Part shown: piece after piece, positions 24,727-32,329 of the stretch
Position numbering within the stretch: position 1 is the first letter of the stretch
Layout: the number at the start of each line of letters is the position of its first letter
From: an uncultured Collinsella sp.
GTDB lineage: Bacteria > Actinomycetota > Coriobacteriia > Coriobacteriales > Coriobacteriaceae
NCBI GenBank assembly: GCA_900542825.1
Contig: UQOY01000009.1
Coordinates: 1 to 64,000 of the forward strand
Direction of reading: 5' to 3'
DNA length: 64,000 nucleotides
Program-made: the position numbers and the translations under genes
Notes under the pieces: generated by a model
Databases searched by the model: none
What the model was told of the DNA's origin: nothing
Seen by the model: only the letters and a program-made list of their open reading frames with translations

Positions 24727-27222
24727 TTAGCTGATTCCCACAAACATGCAGCCCGAGGTCGCCCCGCGTAGGCGGGCGGCGGGCTTGCGGCCGGCCTGCG
24801 CTGCCTCGACGGCACGACGGACGCGGGCGACGGCACGGCCCACCTCATCCGTCTCGAGCAGCGTTCCGTCCACCATGAGGCGACGCACGCCGGCGTCGAG
24901 CAGCTGAGGAACCTGCGGCGTGAGGTCGATGGGGTAGGCATCGTACAGGCGAGAGCGGCCGTGGATGTCGGTGCGGACGGGCATGACCTTTCCGTCGATA
25001 TTCTTGAGCGAGAGCTTGCGGGCACGCAGGCGGCAGTTGGCACAATCGTGGATGCAGCCATTGGCAACCTGCAGAATGCAATGCTCGCTTGTCATGACGC
25101 GCGGGCGGCCAAAGACGGTGATGCCCAGAGCAGCGGGCGCGGCGGCGCCGAGCGAGACAATCTCGTCGAGCGTGATCTCGGGCGAGAGCCAAAACGCACC
25201 GGCGCCGCGCTCGGCAAGCGCCTCCATGCAGGGCGTGTTGTGCACCGGCAGGCAAGAGCGAATCTCGGCTGTGGCGCCGGCATGCGCGGCTACGGCGAGC
25301 TCGGAGATATTGCCGACGGCGACGGTGGCTCCAGCATTGATCCAGGGATCGACGCGCTCGTGGTCGACGGCGCGGCAGACCTCGTCGAGTACAGGCACGA
25401 TACCCTGCCCAAATGCATCGGCGGGGGAGAGCTCGGCCGCATCGAGCGCGTCGGTGGTCATGTAGATGCGCGTTGCACCCTCCACGCGCGCTGCCTCGGC
25501 GGCTTCGAGCGAGGTGACGGTGGCGCAGATCTGCGACTCATCGCGGTAGTGCTCGGGCGCGGGGCGGGAATCACTGGTTACAATCGCCGGCAACTCGAGC
25601 GTTTTCGCACGCTCCTCGTACGGTGCCAGAATGGCCTCCTCGAGCGCTTTACAGGCGGCGGCGCGCACCTTGTGCACGGCGGAGAAGCCCATACCGCAGC
25701 CGGCGTCGAGCGAAATGTCAAAGCTTGCTGCCTCAAAGGGCGAGGAGCCCATGCGGCCTACATGCTCCACCAGATCGGACGCCTCGACCGCACGGGTCTT
25801 GGCGGCCTCGACGGTAAAGCCCGTGGCCGTTGCCGCAAGCGAAGGGTTGTCACAGCAGGTGAGTGTGACAGTAAACGGCTCGCCCAGACGCGCCATGACG
25901 GACACATCAACAGCTCGGCGGCGCAGCACATCGCGTTTGAGCGCGGCGCCGGCGGCATCGATGGCGCGCTGGCTGCGGATGACGCGCACGCGGCAGCCCT
26001 CGGGCATGCTGCGGGGCACGCGACACTCGATGATGTCACCGGCGGCGGCATCATCGGTAGCGATAGTGGTTAGGAACTGGTCGAACTCGTCATCGTGGCG
26101 AAGTTCCAACAAGTCGCCCTTGCCCACGGGTTCAAACAGCTCAATGCGGGCGATGGCGGCGCGGCGACGGCGGTCGTCGGGCTTGAGGCCACGCATATCG
26201 CGGTTGGCCGGGCGGCTGCCCAGCACCGTGCCCACGATCTGGCCGCGGTTGTTGGAGCGCTCGTAGCTCATCATCTCGTCGCCCGAGGTGCCGTCCTGAT
26301 AGGCGTGCGTAAAGTCGCGGTTGAAGCAGCGCTTGAGCTGGCGCTGGCGGGCGGCTTCCTCGTCCTTGGCAACGGCGACCCCTGCCAGCATGTCATCAAT
26401 TTCGTGACGATACACATCAACGATGGAGTACACGTAATCGGGCGCCTTCATGCGGCCCTCGAGCTTGAGAGACGCGGCGCCGGCATCATACAGACGGCGA
26501 ACAAGCTGTGAGGTGTTGGTGTCACGCGGGCATAGAGCGCGCTCGCGACCGGCAGGGGAGAGCGTGCGGCCGTTCTCGTCGATCAGCTCGTAAGGCAGGC
26601 GACAGGGCTGAGCGCACATGCCGCGGTTGGCCGAGCGGCCCGCCATGGCAAAGCTCGAGAGCAGGCACAGGCCCGAGTAGCAAAAGCAGATGGCACCGTG
26701 GCTAAAGACTTCAAGGTCCACATCGGGCGCGGCATCGTGAATGGCGGCAATCTCGTCGATGGAAAGCTCGCGCGAGAGGGTTACGCGGTCGGCGCCCTGC
26801 TCGCGGCACCAGATAGCCCCGCGGTCGTCATGGATGTTCGCCTGGGTCGAGATATGTGTCTCGATGCCGGGCATCGTGCGCTTGACCTCAAAGAACAGGC
26901 CCCAGTCTTGGATGATGAAGGCGTCGGCGCCCAGCGTGGAGCAACGATGGATGAGTTGCAGCGCATCGCCCATCTCGGACTGCTTGATGACGATGTTGAC
27001 CGTGACGTAGACGCGCGACCCGGCCAGGTGTGCAGCACGGCAGGCTTGCTCAAAGGCCTCGTCGGTAAAGTTGGTGGCCTTGCGGCGGGCGTTGAAGCTG
27101 CCCATGCCGCAGTAGATGGCGTCTGCCCCGGCGGCGAGTGCGGCGGCAAAGGGCTCGGGCCCTCCGGCGGGCGCCAAAAGCTCGGGTCTGCGGTTGGTGG
27201 TTCGACTGGCGGTTGCGGTCAT
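24727..27222 (-). CDS. U32-family protein, RlhA-like (23S rRNA hydroxylation type)
   Basis: 831 residues. N-terminal TIM-barrel region (ELLAPAGGPEPFAAALAAGA) and a cysteine cluster GAICFCYSGLC...GMCAQPCRLPYELID typical of U32 proteins with an iron-sulfur site; a DUF3656-like middle; and a second Cys set NGCIHDCANCRLRA near the C-terminus. E. coli RlhA of this type makes 5-hydroxycytidine in 23S rRNA. Older 'collagenase' names are unsupported. Pairing with a pseudouridine synthase fits an rRNA role. Confidence 0.82.
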   Translation of the reverse strand: MTATASRTTNRRPELLAPAGGPEPFAAALAAGADAIYCGMGSFNARRKATNFTDEAFEQACRAAHLAGSRVYVTVNIVIKQSEMGDALQLIHRCSTLGADAFIIQDWGLFFEVKRTMPGIETHISTQANIHDDRGAIWCREQGADRVTLSRELSIDEIAAIHDAAPDVDLEVFSHGAICFCYSGLCLLSSFAMAGRSANRGMCAQPCRLPYELIDENGRTLSPAGRERALCPRDTNTSQLVRRLYDAGAASLKLEGRMKAPDYVYSIVDVYRHEIDDMLAGVAVAKDEEAARQRQLKRCFNRDFTHAYQDGTSGDEMMSYERSNNRGQIVGTVLGSRPANRDMRGLKPDDRRRRAAIARIELFEPVGKGDLLELRHDDEFDQFLTTIATDDAAAGDIIECRVPRSMPEGCRVRVIRSQRAIDAAGAALKRDVLRRRAVDVSVMARLGEPFTVTLTCCDNPSLAATATGFTVEAAKTRAVEASDLVEHVGRMGSSPFEAASFDISLDAGCGMGFSAVHKVRAAACKALEEAILAPYEERAKTLELPAIVTSDSRPAPEHYRDESQICATVTSLEAAEAARVEGATRIYMTTDALDAAELSPADAFGQGIVPVLDEVCRAVDHERVDPWINAGATVAVGNISELAVAAHAGATAEIRSCLPVHNTPCMEALAERGAGAFWLSPEITLDEIVSLGAAAPAALGITVFGRPRVMTSEHCILQVANGCIHDCANCRLRARKLSLKNIDGKVMPVRTDIHGRSRLYDAYPIDLTPQVPQLLDAGVRRLMVDGTLLETDEVGRAVARVRRAVEAAQAGRKPAARLRGATSGCMFVGIS

Positions 27223-27328
27223 ATCCTGCCTTTCAAAATGCTCAGATATTCAAAAGTATAGTGGTGCTGTTGCGGCGGACGAGCCCTGTGGCCCAAGCAG
27301 GATAAAGTCTTCAGCAGCCCTTGCAGCA

Positions 27329-27400
27329 AAAAGGATCCGTTTCCCTCCGTCCCCTATGGATCACCTGATCCGATGGGGACGGAGGGAAACGGATCCTTTT
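27329..27400. repeat. Palindromic element at the left edge of the purine island
   Basis: Perfect 26-base arms (27329-27354, 27375-27400). It can be read as two copies of a 31-base module (27366-27396 and, inverted, 27333-27363) containing GGGGACGGAGGGAAACGGAT, placed head to head. The same module occurs tail to tail at 53785-53869. Confidence 0.85.
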
Positions 27401-27482
27401 GAGCTTCACCGTTCGGTCGTGCCGTTCAGCGGTCGATAGGCGCCGTTGGGCGATAAAATATTCTCGCAACGTGATAATAATC

Positions 27483-27511
27483 TTGCATCGCGCGGAAACC
27501 TTGAGTACTAT
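27483..27511 (+). promoter_or_regulatory. Possible ridA promoter
   Basis: TTGCAT (27483-27488) and TACTAT (27506-27511) with 17-base spacing. Both boxes are weak matches to consensus. Confidence 0.35.
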
Positions 27512-27531
27512 CCCAAATCAAGCGCGGTGTT

Positions 27532-27577
27532 CAGACCGAACTGTGCCTCCCGGTGTGAACACCGCGCTCACGCTCTC
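27532..27577 (+). other. 12-bp stem in the ridA leader
   Basis: GCGCGGTGTTCA (27532-27543) is the exact inverse complement of TGAACACCGCGC (27566-27577), loop 22 bases, ending 25 bases before the ridA start. Could stabilise the message or act as an operator. Confidence 0.5.
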
Positions 27578-27601
27578 TCAATTGATCGTAAGGAGATAAA
27601 C

Positions 27602-27979
27602 ATGAGCAAGACCGTCGTGTCTTCCGATAACGCACCTGCAGCCATCGGCCCGTATTCCCCCGGCATCCAGACCGGCAACATGGTGTTCCTGTCCGGCCAG
27701 CTGGGCATCGACCCCGCAACCGGCAAGATGCCCGAGAGCGTCGAGGCCCAGGCTAAGCAGTCCCTTGCTAACGTCGAGGCCCTGCTGACCGCTGCCGGCG
27801 CCACCTTTGCCGATGTCGTCAAGACCACGGTCTACCTGGCCGACATCGCCGACTTCGCTGCCGTGAACGAGATCTACGCATCCAAGTTCGAGGCTCCGTT
27901 CCCCGCGCGCAGCGCTTTCCAGGTTGCCGCCCTTCCGGCCGGCGGTCTGGTCGAGATCGAGGTCGTCGCCGCTCTCTAA
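27602..27979 (+). CDS. ridA: RidA family enamine/imine deaminase
   Basis: 125-residue trimeric protein that hydrolyses 2-aminoacrylate and related enamines. Signatures AIGPYSPGIQTGNMVFLSGQ, the LANVEALLTAAG helix and the C-terminal FPARSAFQVAALPAGGLVEI with the conserved arginine are present. AAGGAGATAAAC precedes the ATG. It sits at the edge of the purine island; 2-aminoacrylate is the intermediate expected from the PLP lyase YgeX in the island, so a housekeeping role there is plausible. Confidence 0.93.
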   Translation: MSKTVVSSDNAPAAIGPYSPGIQTGNMVFLSGQLGIDPATGKMPESVEAQAKQSLANVEALLTAAGATFADVVKTTVYLADIADFAAVNEIYASKFEAPFPARSAFQVAALPAGGLVEIEVVAAL

Positions 27980-28011
27980 GGTGTTGACAACAACTAAACA
28001 TGACATGCAAA

Positions 28012-28047
28012 AAGAACCCTGCAGTGCGTGTGAACTGCAGGGTTCTT
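28012..28047 (+). terminator. Terminator after ridA
   Basis: AAGAACCCTGCAGT and ACTGCAGGGTTCTT form the stem with GCGTGTGA in the loop; TTTTG follows. The A-rich left side makes it plausible in both directions. Confidence 0.88.
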
Positions 28048-28081
28048 TTGTCACGTGACGGATCGCTTGCGGAGCCACCAA

Positions 28082-28208
28082 GGGCAGTCTTTTTGGGACG
28101 GGGCCATTTTAGCTACCCCTATATGCAGGATTGATTTTACTTGCGGCTCATCGAAATCGTGGGCAGAGGGAGGGTAGCTAAAATAGCCCCGTCCCAAAAA
28201 GACTGCCC
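28082..28208. repeat. Large inverted repeat with 37-base arms
   Basis: Arms 28082-28118 (starts GGGCAGTCTTTTTGGGACGG) and 28172-28208 are complementary with one mismatch, loop 53 bases. It fills the space between convergent ridA and the regulator gene. It contains the GGGACGG core seen in other palindromes here. Confidence 0.8.
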
Positions 28209-28225
28209 GCGCTCCATTTTGCTCG

Positions 28226-28888
28226 TTAGCCTTCCTTGCGGACTTTTTGCAGGTAGCGGTAGACGCTGGGCTCCGAGATGCCCAGCGCGGTGGCGGCGCA
28301 GGCCACGGCGCCCTTGAGCATGAACACCCCGTTGCCGTTGAGGTGGCGAATGACGTCCACGCGGTCGCTCTGACCAAGCGACGCTACATCCAGCCCGCGC
28401 GCGCTCAGCAACTCGGAAATACTGCGGTCGATGAGTTCCTGCGTAGACTCCGAAAGGCTTTCGACCTCGATAGACGCGGGCTCCGCCTGTCTAGGCGCCG
28501 CGTCGAAGCAGGCCATGAGCTGCTGCGCCATGGCGTTGATGGAGCGCACGGTCGAGAGGTCGGTGTTGACGCAGAGCATACCGACAATCTCGTCATTCTC
28601 GCGGATAAAGTACGTCGCCGACTCCAACGTCTTGCCACCGGCACCGCGCCCCTCATAGCCCGTAATAAACGGCAGGTCGCGATAATTGGGGTCGTGCATG
28701 ATCTTGAGCGCCAGATCGGTGGCGGGACCGCCGACCTTACGGCCGCTTACGATGCCGTTGCGAATATCGACGATGGCGTGGTCGGGATCCGAGAAATCAT
28801 GCAGCACGATCTCGCTGTTTTTGCCGAGTATCTGCTCCAGGAAATCGACCATCGGCAAAAAGCGACGTACGGTCTCGTTCACGGGCAA
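28226..28888 (-). CDS. YheO-type (PAS-like plus helix-turn-helix) transcriptional regulator 1
   Basis: 220 residues. The N-terminal YheO-like sensor domain includes SEIVLHDFSDPDHAIVDIRNG and the middle FIRENDEIVGMLCVNTDLS; the C-terminal helix-turn-helix is GVFMLKGAVACAATALGISE plus PSVYRYLQKVRK. Divergent from the NCS2 purine transporter gene and paralogous to the regulator at 42694-43347, which diverges from ygeX. Likely a purine-responsive regulator of the island; the ligand is inferred only. Confidence 0.85.
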   Translation of the reverse strand: MPVNETVRRFLPMVDFLEQILGKNSEIVLHDFSDPDHAIVDIRNGIVSGRKVGGPATDLALKIMHDPNYRDLPFITGYEGRGAGGKTLESATYFIRENDEIVGMLCVNTDLSTVRSINAMAQQLMACFDAAPRQAEPASIEVESLSESTQELIDRSISELLSARGLDVASLGQSDRVDVIRHLNGNGVFMLKGAVACAATALGISEPSVYRYLQKVRKEG

Positions 28889-29075
28889 CTCCTTTTGGTT
28901 CTATCGAAGTGTTCATAACAATTTTTTATCATGGTAACACGCTGCTCATCATCTCGTATATCCGCAGGTACATTGCGTAATACAGACGAACGGTAGGAAT
29001 TTGGCGGTAAACGGTTGACCAAAAGAAAAGTTAGATGTTATTTTGACCAGACACTTTCCTGACCTGCGGAAATGC

Positions 29076-29146
29076 GTTATCTCAGCTGAAGAATAGTCTG
29101 ATAACAAAAAATTATTATTGAGAATGAGAATCATCTTTAATACGAT
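29076..29146 (+). promoter_or_regulatory. NCS2 transporter promoter with GTTATC/GATAAC dyad
   Basis: TTGAGA (29118-29123) and TACGAT (29141-29146) are spaced 17 bases. Upstream is GTTATC (29076-29081) with GATAAC (29100-29105), 18 bases between. The spacer contains GAGAATGAGAATCATC, resembling a Fur box. Bases 28889-29233 otherwise hold no gene; TTGACCA occurs twice near 29016 and 29043. Confidence 0.55.
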
Positions 29147-29233
29147 ATGCAACGAAGGCACAACCTCAACCCCGCACTGCGTCACAATAGAGCGTTAGAT
29201 GCGAAAACAACTATTTCGAGGATTGGTGGTCAA

Positions 29234-30628
29234 ATGACCCAGGAGACGGTTACGAACGGCACTGAAGCCCTGTTCACTCGCGAAGGCATGCCTCCCGTTA
29301 AGGAAATGATCCCGTGTGCCCTTCAGCACGTACTGGCATCGTTTGCCGGCATCATTACCCCGGCGGTCATCATGGCCGGCGTCTACGGCTTTAATAGCCA
29401 GCAGAGCACCGACATCATTCAGGTTGCGCTCATTCTTTCGGCAATCGACACGGCCCTTCAGGCCTTCGCTCCCTTCCGTCGTATCGGCGGCGGCCTGCCC
29501 ATCGTCATGGGCGTTTCGTTCGCGTTCCTGCCGGCCCTTCAGGCCATGGGCGCCTCGGGCTTTAGCTTTGGCGCGCTGCTGGGTGGCGAGATCGTCGGCG
29601 GCGCCGTTGCGGTCCTCTTTGGTCTGGCCTACAGCAAGATCAAGTGGCTGTTCCCGCCCGTCGTGACCGGTACGGTCATCTTCTCCATTGGCGTCTCTCT
29701 CTATCCCACGGCCGTCAAGTACATGGCCGGTGGCATGGGCACGCCGCTGTGGGGTACCCCGCAGACATGGTGCGTCGCCCTGATCACCTTCGCTGTGGTC
29801 TTTGCGCTCGCCAACTTTGGCAAGGGCGCGCTCAAGCTGGGATCTGTGTTCTTTGGCATGATCGTTGGCATGATCGTCTCCATCCCCTTTGGCATGATCG
29901 ACTTCTCCAGCGTCGCCACCGCTCAGGTCTTCGCCCTTCCCAAGCTCATGCCCTACGCGCTCGAGTTTGATCCCGAGGTCTGCATTACCCTCGCCGTCGT
30001 GTTCCCCATGGTTGCCATTCAGGTTATCGGTGACGTCTCTGCTGCTTGCCTTGGTTCCATCGACCGTATGCCCACCGAGCGCGAGCTCTCCGGCGCTATT
30101 GTGTCCCAGGGCCTCACCTCTATGGTCGGCGGCCTGCTGGGCGGTCTTCCCACCAGCGCCCTTGGCCAGAACGTGGGCATCATCTGCTCCAACAAGGTCG
30201 TCAACAAGTGGGTCTTTGTGATCATCGCGGCCGTCTTTGCCATCGCCGGTCTGTTCCCGCAGCTCTCTGCCGTGCTCTCCGCCATCCCGCAGCCCGTCAT
30301 CGGCGGCGCGACCGTCGGCGTCTTTGGCACCATCACCATGAACGGCGTGCGCATGTTCACCCGCGAGGGCCTCACGCAGCGTACTACCACCATCGTCGGT
30401 ACCTCCGTCGTCTTTGGCCTGGGTATCTGGATGGCCAGCGGTTGCCTTGCCGGCGAGGGTATGCCCACCTGGGTGTCCACCGTCATCGGCTCCAATGCCG
30501 TAACCCCCACCGCCATCATGGCCATTGTCCTTAACCTGATCCTTCCGCAGACGCCGGTCGTGGCTCAGCACATCGATGCCGCCAAGGATGCCGCTGTTGA
30601 TCTGGTCCTGCCCGAGAGCAAGAAGTAA
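29234..30628 (+). CDS. NCS2-family purine (xanthine/urate type) permease
   Basis: Inner-membrane nucleobase:cation symporter with about 14 hydrophobic segments. Family signatures: the QHVLASFAGIITPAV start, VTGTVIFSIG, and the substrate loop GQNVGIICSNKV (Gln312). At the position of the essential helix-8 Glu of XanQ there is Gln263 (AIQVIGDVSAA). The ATG at 29234 is used; the open frame upstream to 29147 is within the leader. First gene of the transporter-ssnA-ygfK-xdh block. Substrate inferred from context. 464 residues. Confidence 0.88.
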   Translation: MTQETVTNGTEALFTREGMPPVKEMIPCALQHVLASFAGIITPAVIMAGVYGFNSQQSTDIIQVALILSAIDTALQAFAPFRRIGGGLPIVMGVSFAFLPALQAMGASGFSFGALLGGEIVGGAVAVLFGLAYSKIKWLFPPVVTGTVIFSIGVSLYPTAVKYMAGGMGTPLWGTPQTWCVALITFAVVFALANFGKGALKLGSVFFGMIVGMIVSIPFGMIDFSSVATAQVFALPKLMPYALEFDPEVCITLAVVFPMVAIQVIGDVSAACLGSIDRMPTERELSGAIVSQGLTSMVGGLLGGLPTSALGQNVGIICSNKVVNKWVFVIIAAVFAIAGLFPQLSAVLSAIPQPVIGGATVGVFGTITMNGVRMFTREGLTQRTTTIVGTSVVFGLGIWMASGCLAGEGMPTWVSTVIGSNAVTPTAIMAIVLNLILPQTPVVAQHIDAAKDAAVDLVLPESKK

Positions 30629-30645
30629 CCAATTCGGTGCTATTC

Positions 30646-30688
30646 GCCGGCGGACGCATCGCCTCGTCCGCCGGCGCCATGCGGCGCC
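30646..30688 (+). other. Hairpins in the spacer before ssnA
   Basis: GCCGGCGGACG/CGTCCGCCGGC (30646-30656/30665-30675) is followed at once by GGCGCC/GGCGCC. The spacer of 196 bases also contains a CAGAGG/CCTCTG pair near the ssnA start. Possible processing or attenuation; no known riboswitch recognised. Confidence 0.4.
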
Positions 30689-30824
30689 AAGCCGCACTTC
30701 AAAGGGCTTGTCCCTTTGGTGAAGCGTTGACGGGAGAGGGCCCGTTTCCGGTGTAGGCCGGCGCTTCGCACTTCCGCCATGTCAGAGGTGTCAAACCCCG
30801 CCTCTGATGTTGAAGGGAGCATTT

Positions 30825-32180
30825 ATGCTTCTGGTCGCTAACGGTTCCGTCTTTACCCGCAACGCTCAGACTCCGTTTATTCCCAACGGTGCAGTCGCTA
30901 TTGACGGAGATACGATCGTCGAAGTGGGCCCCGAGCGCGAGCTCAAGGCCAAGTACCCGGATGCCGAGTACGTCGACGCCCAGGGCAACCTCATCATGCC
31001 CGGACTTATCAACTGCCACACCCACATCTATTCGGGTCTGGCCCGCGGTCTTGCCATTAAGGGCTGCAACCCCACCAACTTCCTGGAAAATCTTGAGCAG
31101 CAGTGGTGGAAGATTGACGACAACCTGACGCTCGACGGCACCAAGGCAAGCGCCTATGCCACGATTTTGGATTCCATCCGCGACGGCGTCACCACGATCT
31201 TCGATCACCACGCGAGCTTCTGCGAGATTCCGGGCAGTCTCTTTACCATTAAGGACGCCGCTCAGGAGCTGGGTATGCGTTCGTGCCTGTGCTACGAGGT
31301 TTCCGACCGCCGTGGCCAGGAAAAGTGCGATCAGGCTATTGCCGAGAACGCCGAGTTTGCCCAGTGGGCCGCCAAGGAGCGTCGCGATAACGACAACCAC
31401 ATGATCGCCGCAATGTTTGGCGGTCACGCCACCTTTACGCTGTCGGACGAGACCATGGATAAGATGGCCGAGGCCAACAACGGTCTGACCGGCTTCCACA
31501 TCCACGTGTGCGAGGGCATGAACGATGTGTGGGACTCCCGCCTCAACCGCGGCGGCATCAGCCCCGTCGAGCGCCTGCTGCAGCACAACCTGCTCGGTCC
31601 CGACACCATGCTCGGCCACTGCATCCATGTGACGCCCGCCGAGATGGATATCGTCAAGGAGTCCGGCACCTGGCTGGTTAACAACCCCGAATCCAATATG
31701 GGCAACGCCGTGGGCTGCGCCCCCGTGCTCGAGTTCTTCCGCCGCGGCATCCCCGTGTGCATGGGCACCGACGCCTACACCCACGATATGCTCGAGAGCC
31801 TCAAGGTTTTCCTGATCATTCAGCGCCACAACGCCGCTATGCCCAACGTGGGCTGGTGCGAGGCCGTGACCATGCTGTTCGAGAATAACGCCAAGATGGC
31901 CAGCAAGTACTTCGATCGCAAGCTCGGTGTGCTTGAGCCCGGCGCTGCCGCCGACGTCATCGTTATGGACTACAAGCCCTTTACGCCGCTGAGCGAGGAG
32001 AACATCGACGGCCACATGCTCTTTGGCATGATGGGCAAAAACTGCCGCACCACCATCATCAACGGCAAGGTTCTGTACAAGGATCGCGAGTTTGTCGGTA
32101 TCGATGAGGACAAGATCAACGCGTGGACCATGGCTGAGTCCAAGAAGCTCTGGAGCACGCTCAACGATTGCACCTACTAA
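30825..32180 (+). CDS. ssnA: Putative aminohydrolase SsnA
   Basis: Amidohydrolase-superfamily enzyme of 451 residues. Metal ligands His65 and His67 in INCHTHIYSG, later histidines in GFHIHVCEG and LGHCIHVTPAEMD, and the catalytic-type Asp in MGTDAYTHDM. The ATG at 30825 is chosen because GAAGGGAG lies at proper spacing; an ATG at 30807 would be inside that site. Always found with ygfK and xdh genes in anaerobic purine clusters, where a deaminating step is proposed. Confidence 0.9.
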   Translation: MLLVANGSVFTRNAQTPFIPNGAVAIDGDTIVEVGPERELKAKYPDAEYVDAQGNLIMPGLINCHTHIYSGLARGLAIKGCNPTNFLENLEQQWWKIDDNLTLDGTKASAYATILDSIRDGVTTIFDHHASFCEIPGSLFTIKDAAQELGMRSCLCYEVSDRRGQEKCDQAIAENAEFAQWAAKERRDNDNHMIAAMFGGHATFTLSDETMDKMAEANNGLTGFHIHVCEGMNDVWDSRLNRGGISPVERLLQHNLLGPDTMLGHCIHVTPAEMDIVKESGTWLVNNPESNMGNAVGCAPVLEFFRRGIPVCMGTDAYTHDMLESLKVFLIIQRHNAAMPNVGWCEAVTMLFENNAKMASKYFDRKLGVLEPGAAADVIVMDYKPFTPLSEENIDGHMLFGMMGKNCRTTIINGKVLYKDREFVGIDEDKINAWTMAESKKLWSTLNDCTY

Positions 32181-32195
32181 TTCACAAGTAGATTC

Positions 32196-32231
32196 ACGCG
32201 CGCCGGATGTTTCGCCGCATCTGACGCGCGT
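32196..32231 (+). other. Hairpin in the ssnA-ygfK spacer
   Basis: ACGCGCG (32196-32202) and CGCGCGT (32225-32231) with a partly paired CGGATG/CATCTG interior. The 149-base spacer holds no gene; the hairpin may adjust expression between operon genes. Confidence 0.4.
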
Positions 32232-32329
32232 ATAGGCGGCCTCCGCGGGGTCGCCGGCGCTGTGCTAGCGCTACACCGTATTTGCGCCCGCCGCGCGGTC
32301 TCGCCGGGCGTTACAGAGAGGAGCTCATT

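Noticed and set aside
24727..27222. Collagenase or secreted protease
   Set aside because: U32 proteins with this cysteine set are better understood as RNA or ubiquinone hydroxylation-type enzymes; there is no signal peptide.
27329..27400. Insertion-sequence terminal repeats
   Set aside because: Arms are only 20 bases apart and enclose no transposase; no target duplication is evident.
30629..30824. Purine or xanthine riboswitch before ssnA
   Set aside because: Several hairpins are visible but I could not match a known purine riboswitch core, so only hairpins are listed.
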